From NCBI GenBank assembly GCA_900539095.1, contig UQAR01000083.1, positions 1 through 8,690 of the forward strand: a stretch of 8,690 nt of DNA, given 5' to 3'. Position 1 is the stretch's first letter, and each line of letters begins with the position of its first letter. Origin of the DNA: an uncultured Ruminococcus sp. GTDB lineage: Bacteria; Bacillota; Clostridia; Oscillospirales; Ruminococcaceae. Shown here in pieces: positions 4,474 to 8,690 of the stretch. A model generated the notes under the pieces. That model made no database searches. It saw only the letters and a program-made list of their open reading frames with translations, and was not told the origin of the DNA. The position numbers and the translations under genes are program-made.

Positions 4474-6552
4474 ATGAAGAAATATCTTGATGAAAGCCTG
4501 TCAGCTCAGGAGAGAGCAGAGGCTTTGGTAAATGAAATGACAATAGAAGAGGCAGCCTCACAACTGAGATATGACGCTCCTGCTGTTGAACGACTGGGGA
4601 TACATGCCTATAACTGGTGGAACGAGGGTATCCACGGACTTGCCCGCAGCGGAACTGCAACAATGTTCCCTCAGGCTATAGGTCTGGCGGCTATGTTTGA
4701 CACTGACCTTGTGTTCAAGGCGGCGGATATCACCTCAACTGAGGCTCGTGCAAAATATAATGAATATTCAAAACGTGGCGACAGGGATATTTACAAAGGT
4801 CTGACTTTGTGGGCACCTAACATAAATATCTTCAGAGATCCACGGTGGGGCAGAGGTCACGAAACTTATGGTGAAGATCCTTATCTCACGGCTGAGTGCG
4901 GCAAGGCGTATGTCAAGGGCTTGCAGGGCAGTGGTAAGGTGCTTAAAACCGCTGCTTGTGCAAAGCATTTTGCAGTCCACAGCGGACCTGAGGCGGTGCG
5001 ACATGAATTTAACGCTGAGGTAAGCTGGAAAGACCTTGAAGAAACTTATCTGTACGCCTTTGAAGAGCTTGTGAAAGACGCAGGCGTTGAGGGTGTAATG
5101 GGAGCTTACAACCGTGTCAACGGAGAGCCATCCTGTGCAAGTGAACTTCTTATGGGTAAGCTCGATTCATGGGGTTTCGACGGCTATTTTGTTTCAGACT
5201 GCTGGGCAATAAGAGATTTTCACGAGCATCATATGGTGACATCATCTCCTGTTGAATCCGCTGCTATGGCACTTAAAGCAGGCTGTAACGTAAACTGCGG
5301 CTGTACATATGTGAACCTTTTATCTGCACTCGATAAAGGACTTGTTACAGAAGAAGATATCAGAAATTCCTGCGTTGCACTTATGAGAACTCGCATAAGA
5401 CTGGGTATGTTTGATAAATCTACAGAATATGATAGCATACCATATAGTGTTGTGTCTTGTCCTGAACACAAAGCGGTTTCATATGATTGTGCAGTAAGGT
5501 CAATGGTGTTGCTTGAAAACAACGGAATTTTGCCGCTTGATAAAAAGTCGGTATCTACCATAGCAGTCATTGGCCCTAACGCAGACAGCAGAGTGGCTTT
5601 GGAAGGCAATTACAACGGTACGGCTGACAGATATATAACTTTCCTTGAGGGCATCGAGGACGCATTTGAGGGAAGAGTTCTCTATGCTGAGGGTTGTCAT
5701 TTGTATAAGGACAGAGTTTCAGGTCTTGCACAGGCTGGTGACAGATACGCCGAGGCTGAGGCTGCCGCCGCAAATTCTGATGTTGTTATACTGTGCGTTG
5801 GTCTTGATGCAACTATAGAGGGCGAAGAGGGAGATACAGGCAATGAGTTTTCGTCAGGGGATAAAAATGATCTCCGCCTGCCTGAAAGTCAGCGTGAACT
5901 GATAAGACGTGTTGCGGCTATTGGCAAGCCTATGATAGTGGTTTGTGCCGCCGGAAGTTCAATAAATATCGAGCATGATTGTGACGCTCTTATCCATGCA
6001 TGGTATTCTGGCTCAGAAGGCGGAAGGGCACTTGCTGATATTATCTTCGGAAAGGTATCGCCTTCAGGAAAATTGCCAGTTACGTTCTATGATAGTGCTG
6101 ACAAGCTACCTGACTTTACGGATTATTCTATGTCAGACAGGACATATAGATACACAAGAGACAATATCCTCTATCCTTTTGGATATGGCTTAACTTACGG
6201 AAATGTAGCTGTTACGGGATTTGAATACAACAATGGCACAGCTAGAGTTTTAGTAGAAAATAGCGGTTGCGATACCTGTGAAGTAATTGAACTTTACATA
6301 AAAGCACATGAGGACAACTCACCGACCTATCCTATTCTGTGCGGATTTAAGCGAATTTTTATAAAGAAAGGCGAAAAGCTTGACGTAGATATCCCGATAT
6401 CTGACAAAGCGTTCACAACTGTGTCTGATATCGGCGAAAGGAAACAGTTCGCTCAGATGTTCACTCTCTATGCAGGCACACACCAGCCTGATGAGCTTAG
6501 CTGCAAACTCAGTAAAACAGACTGCCTGAGTATCGAGATAGAGAAAGCATGA
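4474..6552 (+). CDS. Glycoside hydrolase family 3, beta-xylosidase/beta-glucosidase type
   Basis: This 692-residue enzyme removes terminal beta-linked sugars from oligosaccharides or glycosides with retention of configuration. The N-terminal TIM barrel (about 38-315) shows NWWNEGIHGLARSG (47-60), WAPNINIFRDPRWGRGHETY (113-132), AKHFAVHSG (163-171) and the nucleophile motif GYFVSDCWAI with Asp242. The C-terminal alpha/beta sandwich (about 345-573) carries TIEGEEGDTGNEF (447-459), where Glu449, Glu451 or Glu452 is the likely acid/base, and ends in YPFGYGLTY. A fibronectin III-like domain (about 585-675) closes it. Motif style is closest to clostridial and plant-type xylan 1,4-beta-xylosidases, but beta-glucosidase or mixed activity cannot be excluded. 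No signal peptide is present, so it acts on imported substrate in the cytoplasm. AAGGAGAA (4463-4470) precedes the ATG closely. It is the first gene of an operon and overlaps the exporter by 4 nt. Confidence 0.93.
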   Translation: MKKYLDESLSAQERAEALVNEMTIEEAASQLRYDAPAVERLGIHAYNWWNEGIHGLARSGTATMFPQAIGLAAMFDTDLVFKAADITSTEARAKYNEYSKRGDRDIYKGLTLWAPNINIFRDPRWGRGHETYGEDPYLTAECGKAYVKGLQGSGKVLKTAACAKHFAVHSGPEAVRHEFNAEVSWKDLEETYLYAFEELVKDAGVEGVMGAYNRVNGEPSCASELLMGKLDSWGFDGYFVSDCWAIRDFHEHHMVTSSPVESAAMALKAGCNVNCGCTYVNLLSALDKGLVTEEDIRNSCVALMRTRIRLGMFDKSTEYDSIPYSVVSCPEHKAVSYDCAVRSMVLLENNGILPLDKKSVSTIAVIGPNADSRVALEGNYNGTADRYITFLEGIEDAFEGRVLYAEGCHLYKDRVSGLAQAGDRYAEAEAAAANSDVVILCVGLDATIEGEEGDTGNEFSSGDKNDLRLPESQRELIRRVAAIGKPMIVVCAAGSSINIEHDCDALIHAWYSGSEGGRALADIIFGKVSPSGKLPVTFYDSADKLPDFTDYSMSDRTYRYTRDNILYPFGYGLTYGNVAVTGFEYNNGTARVLVENSGCDTCEVIELYIKAHEDNSPTYPILCGFKRIFIKKGEKLDVDIPISDKAFTTVSDIGERKQFAQMFTLYAGTHQPDELSCKLSKTDCLSIEIEKA

Positions 6553-7889
6553 AAAGAGATCTCACAAACGGCAGGATAATTTCATCGCTATTGGCATTTT
6601 CAGGACCAATGATACTCGGAAACCTGTTGCAGCAGGTATATAATATTGCCGACACGTTTATAGTCGGCAGATATCTTGGCGAGAACGCTCTTGCGGCGGT
6701 GGGAAGTACATACACACTCACCACATTTCTTTACTCCATAATAATAGGTCTGTGCATGGGCAGCAGCTCGCTCGTTTCCTATTGTTTTGGTGAAAAGAAT
6801 GAACGTCGGCTTAAAAGCTGTCTGAATATTTCATTTGTAATTATAGGCTCTGTTACCGTGGTGACAGAGCTTATTATTCTTTGCTTTTCAAACGGTATTC
6901 TGCGGCTTTTGCGTACCCCTGTAGAAATAATACCCCTGACTTCTGACTATGTGAATGTGATCCTGTCTGGTATCATATTTATTTTTTTGTATAATTTTTA
7001 CTCGTTTATGCTGAGGAGTCTTGGTAATTCCATTACGCCGCTGATTTTTCTCGGCAGCAGCTCCGTACTGAATATCCCGCTTGACGTGGCGTTCGTTGCC
7101 TATATGGATATGGGCGTAAAGGGTGCAGCATATGCTACTGTGATCGCTCAGGCTGTGTCAGGCGTGGGGCTTTGTGTTTATTCTCTTGTGAAAGAACCGC
7201 TGCTGCGGCTGTCGATGAGAAGATCTGCTTTTAAGGATTGCAGTGTAAGTGAAGTCGTGCGAATGTCAACGGCGGCGTCTGTCCAGCAGTCTGTCATGAA
7301 TTTCGGCATACTTATGATACAAGGTCTTGTAAACAGCTTTGGCACAACTGTTATGGCAGCGTTTACGGTAGCGGTAAAGATAGACACCGTTGCTTATATG
7401 CCTGCACAGGAGTTTGGCAATGCCTTCTCGCTGTTCATATCACAGAATTACGGTGCAAAAAAATATAACAGGATAAAAAGCTGCGTCAGATATTCCTGCG
7501 GTATCTCGGCACTTTTCTGTGCCGCTGTATCTGTCTTTGTTGCAGTGTTCTCTGACAAGCTGATGGGACTTTTTGTCCGCAGCGATCAAACTGATATCAT
7601 CGCCGTAGGCTCACGTTATCTCATAACGGAGGGTTCTTTTTATGTTGGCATAGGGATATTGTTTCTGCTTTATGGCTATTACCGTGGCATTAACCGCCCT
7701 GAAATGTCCCTCGTGCTCACAGTGATATCTCTTGGAACAAGAGTTGCTTTGGCTTATTTTCTCTCAAGCTTTGAGATGATAGGCGTGTTCGGCATATGGC
7801 TGTCAATACCTATAGGCTGGGTGCTTGCGGATATTGTCGGCATTACATATATGAAAAGGAAAGTAAATTTGGATAATAGAGGAAAGTAA
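6549..7889 (+). CDS. MATE family multidrug/metabolite exporter
   Basis: This 446-residue, twelve-helix membrane protein belongs to the multidrug and toxic compound extrusion family, which exchanges Na+ or H+ for organic compounds. The first half starts with the typical ISSLLAFSGPMILGNLLQQVYNIADTFIVGRYLG type of stretch (11-44) and has GSSSLVSYCFGEKNERRLK (71-89). The second half repeats the fold with ASVQQSVMNFGILMIQGLVNSFG (243-265) and AQEFGNAFSLFISQNYGAKK (286-305). The length is normal and the frame intact. Its ATG overlaps the GH3 stop (ATGA), so translation is coupled; GAGATAGAGAAAG upstream is only a weak Shine-Dalgarno. Such tight linkage to a glycosidase suggests it exports something released or processed by that enzyme, for instance an aglycone or excess sugar. 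MATE substrates cannot be read from sequence. Confidence 0.9.
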   Translation: MKRDLTNGRIISSLLAFSGPMILGNLLQQVYNIADTFIVGRYLGENALAAVGSTYTLTTFLYSIIIGLCMGSSSLVSYCFGEKNERRLKSCLNISFVIIGSVTVVTELIILCFSNGILRLLRTPVEIIPLTSDYVNVILSGIIFIFLYNFYSFMLRSLGNSITPLIFLGSSSVLNIPLDVAFVAYMDMGVKGAAYATVIAQAVSGVGLCVYSLVKEPLLRLSMRRSAFKDCSVSEVVRMSTAASVQQSVMNFGILMIQGLVNSFGTTVMAAFTVAVKIDTVAYMPAQEFGNAFSLFISQNYGAKKYNRIKSCVRYSCGISALFCAAVSVFVAVFSDKLMGLFVRSDQTDIIAVGSRYLITEGSFYVGIGILFLLYGYYRGINRPEMSLVLTVISLGTRVALAYFLSSFEMIGVFGIWLSIPIGWVLADIVGITYMKRKVNLDNRGK

Positions 7890-7890
7890 A

Positions 7891-8553
7891 ATGAAGAATT
7901 TAAAAGTCAGAGTGCCTATGTATTTCATAGGTCTGTTTCTTATGACCATAGGCATAGCCCTTTCGGTCAAATCAAATCTTGGTGTATCACCGGTAAGCTC
8001 CATACCTTGCACGATGACTTGCGTGTGTGGGATCGAAATGGGCAAAGCAACTATAATTTTCCACTGTGCTCTTGTTCTGCTGCAAATCTTGCTGCTGCGT
8101 AAGAAATTCAAGTATATCAATCTTTTGCAGGTCATTGTGGGAGTAATTTTTGGATATTTCACCACGTTTTGCAACTACTTTGCATCACTTCTGCCAGCCA
8201 CTGACAACATTGTCATAAGACTTGCAATGATGCTTATAAGCACAGTGTTTATCGCTCTTGGCATATTTATGTATCTTCCTGCTGACCTTATGCCGCTGGC
8301 AGGTGAGGGAGCAATGCAGGCAGTGTCACAGGCGAGCGGAGTTGAATTTTCTAAGGTCAAAATAGGTTTTGACTGCACAATGGTAGCTGTTTCTGCCGTT
8401 ACCTGCCTCATAGCTGTTCACAGCCTTGGAAGTGTCGGCGTGGGTACTGTTATTGCTGCTGTACTGGTGGGTGCTGAGCTTGGAGTGATAAATAAGGCAT
8501 TCGGAGAACAGCGTGACAGACTTCTTGGCAAGACTGCTGATTGCACGCAGTAA
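7891..8553 (+). CDS. YczE/YyaS/YitT-like integral membrane protein
   Basis: This 220-residue protein has about six membrane segments (near 8-26, 54-70, 77-99, 108-128, 161-178 and 181-203). The opening YFIGLFLMTIGIALSVKSNLGVSP, with a conserved SNLGVSP turn, and the late GSVGVGTVIAAVLVG are typical of the YczE/YyaS/YitT group (DUF6198-like). Its biochemical role is unknown; some members are linked to regulators or transport. A charged C-terminal tail (GEQRDRLLGK) is probably cytoplasmic. The start lies one base after the MATE stop, and its Shine-Dalgarno GAGGAAAG sits inside the end of the MATE gene, so the two are co-translated. Being last in the operon and ending in a terminator hairpin, it may be a partner of the exporter; that is context only. 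Confidence 0.82.
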   Translation: MKNLKVRVPMYFIGLFLMTIGIALSVKSNLGVSPVSSIPCTMTCVCGIEMGKATIIFHCALVLLQILLLRKKFKYINLLQVIVGVIFGYFTTFCNYFASLLPATDNIVIRLAMMLISTVFIALGIFMYLPADLMPLAGEGAMQAVSQASGVEFSKVKIGFDCTMVAVSAVTCLIAVHSLGSVGVGTVIAAVLVGAELGVINKAFGEQRDRLLGKTADCTQ

Positions 8554-8573
8554 TCTGTGTAATCTGTTTTTTT
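8539..8573 (+). terminator. Likely terminator of the GH3 operon
   Basis: GATTGCAC (8539-8546) pairs with GTGTAATC (8557-8564) over 8 bp with one G-U pair around a 10-nt loop. TG and seven T (8567-8573) follow. The stem overlaps the stop codon of the last gene (8551-8553). The stem is short, so strength is uncertain. Confidence 0.6.
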
Positions 8574-8590
8574 AGACAAATACTTAAACG

Positions 8591-8624
8591 TTTTTGGTGC
8601 TATTCTTGTTAGTTGCTCCAAAAA
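8591..8624. repeat. Imperfect hairpin in the right-end spacer
   Basis: TTTTTGGTGC (8591-8600) and GCTCCAAAAA (8615-8624) pair except at one T/T, with a 14-nt loop. It could be a terminator for an incoming gene on either strand. Nothing else is recognisable between 8574 and the window end. Confidence 0.35.
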
Positions 8625-8690
8625 TCCAGTTTCTTGATTAAATACAAAAAAACGTATCGTTTTAAGTTGACTTTTTGAATAGAATATGAT

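Noticed and set aside
5229..5609. 126-codon open frame on the minus strand
   Set aside because: It is antisense to the GH3 gene, shows no protein-like motifs and lacks its own start signals; a shadow of the real gene.
7803..8174. 123-codon open frame on the minus strand
   Set aside because: It is antisense across the MATE and YczE-like genes, with low-complexity hydrophobic sequence and no family resemblance.
8667..8690. Promoter at the right end (TTGACT and TATGAT)
   Set aside because: The spacing is only 12 bp; a proper -10 would lie beyond the window.

Overview
The window reads as a chromosomal segment of a low- to mid-GC Gram-positive anaerobe of class Clostridia, most likely a Ruminococcus-like gut or rumen species. 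This is inferred from strong Shine-Dalgarno sites, TTGACA/TATAAT-type promoters, the gene families present and the general codon style. No rRNA or other taxonomic marker is present, so the placement is tentative.

Layout: (1) 1-61 is an inverted repeat with 13-bp arms that holds two promoter-like sequences facing each other. It abuts a decayed flavodoxin gene (53-411, minus) with a frameshift, a nonsense codon and a lost C-terminus. (2) 598-1777 is an ECF-type sigma factor overlapping a single-pass membrane protein with a DUF4367-like exterior, a probable anti-sigma factor. A hairpin terminator follows, and directly behind it lies a small secreted protein gene (1870-2292). (3) 2514-3500 is a WYL-domain transcriptional regulator with a good promoter and a 22-bp near-palindrome beside the -35 box.

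(4) The most unusual part is 3515-3700. On the minus strand, convergent with the WYL gene, lies what looks like a complete type II CRISPR tracrRNA: a 28-nt anti-repeat, the GAGU/GA bulge expected of type II-A duplexes, a lower stem, two or three hairpins and a rho-independent terminator. A single intact 36-nt CRISPR-type repeat sits 28 nt beyond the anti-repeat. There is no cas9 or other cas gene and no further repeat in the window. This is either the remnant of a lost type II-A locus or a tracrRNA working in trans with a Cas9 encoded elsewhere. (5) 3701-3968 holds a possible gene relic and a hairpin, followed by a small hypothetical gene (3969-4316).

(6) 4406-8573 is a compact operon with its own consensus promoter and a likely terminator: an intracellular glycoside hydrolase family 3 enzyme (beta-xylosidase/beta-glucosidase type), a MATE-family exporter overlapping it by 4 nt, and a YczE/YitT-like membrane protein starting one base after the exporter. 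The arrangement suggests linked hydrolysis of imported glycosides and export of a product or aglycone; this is inference. The rest, 8574-8690, holds one imperfect hairpin and no gene.
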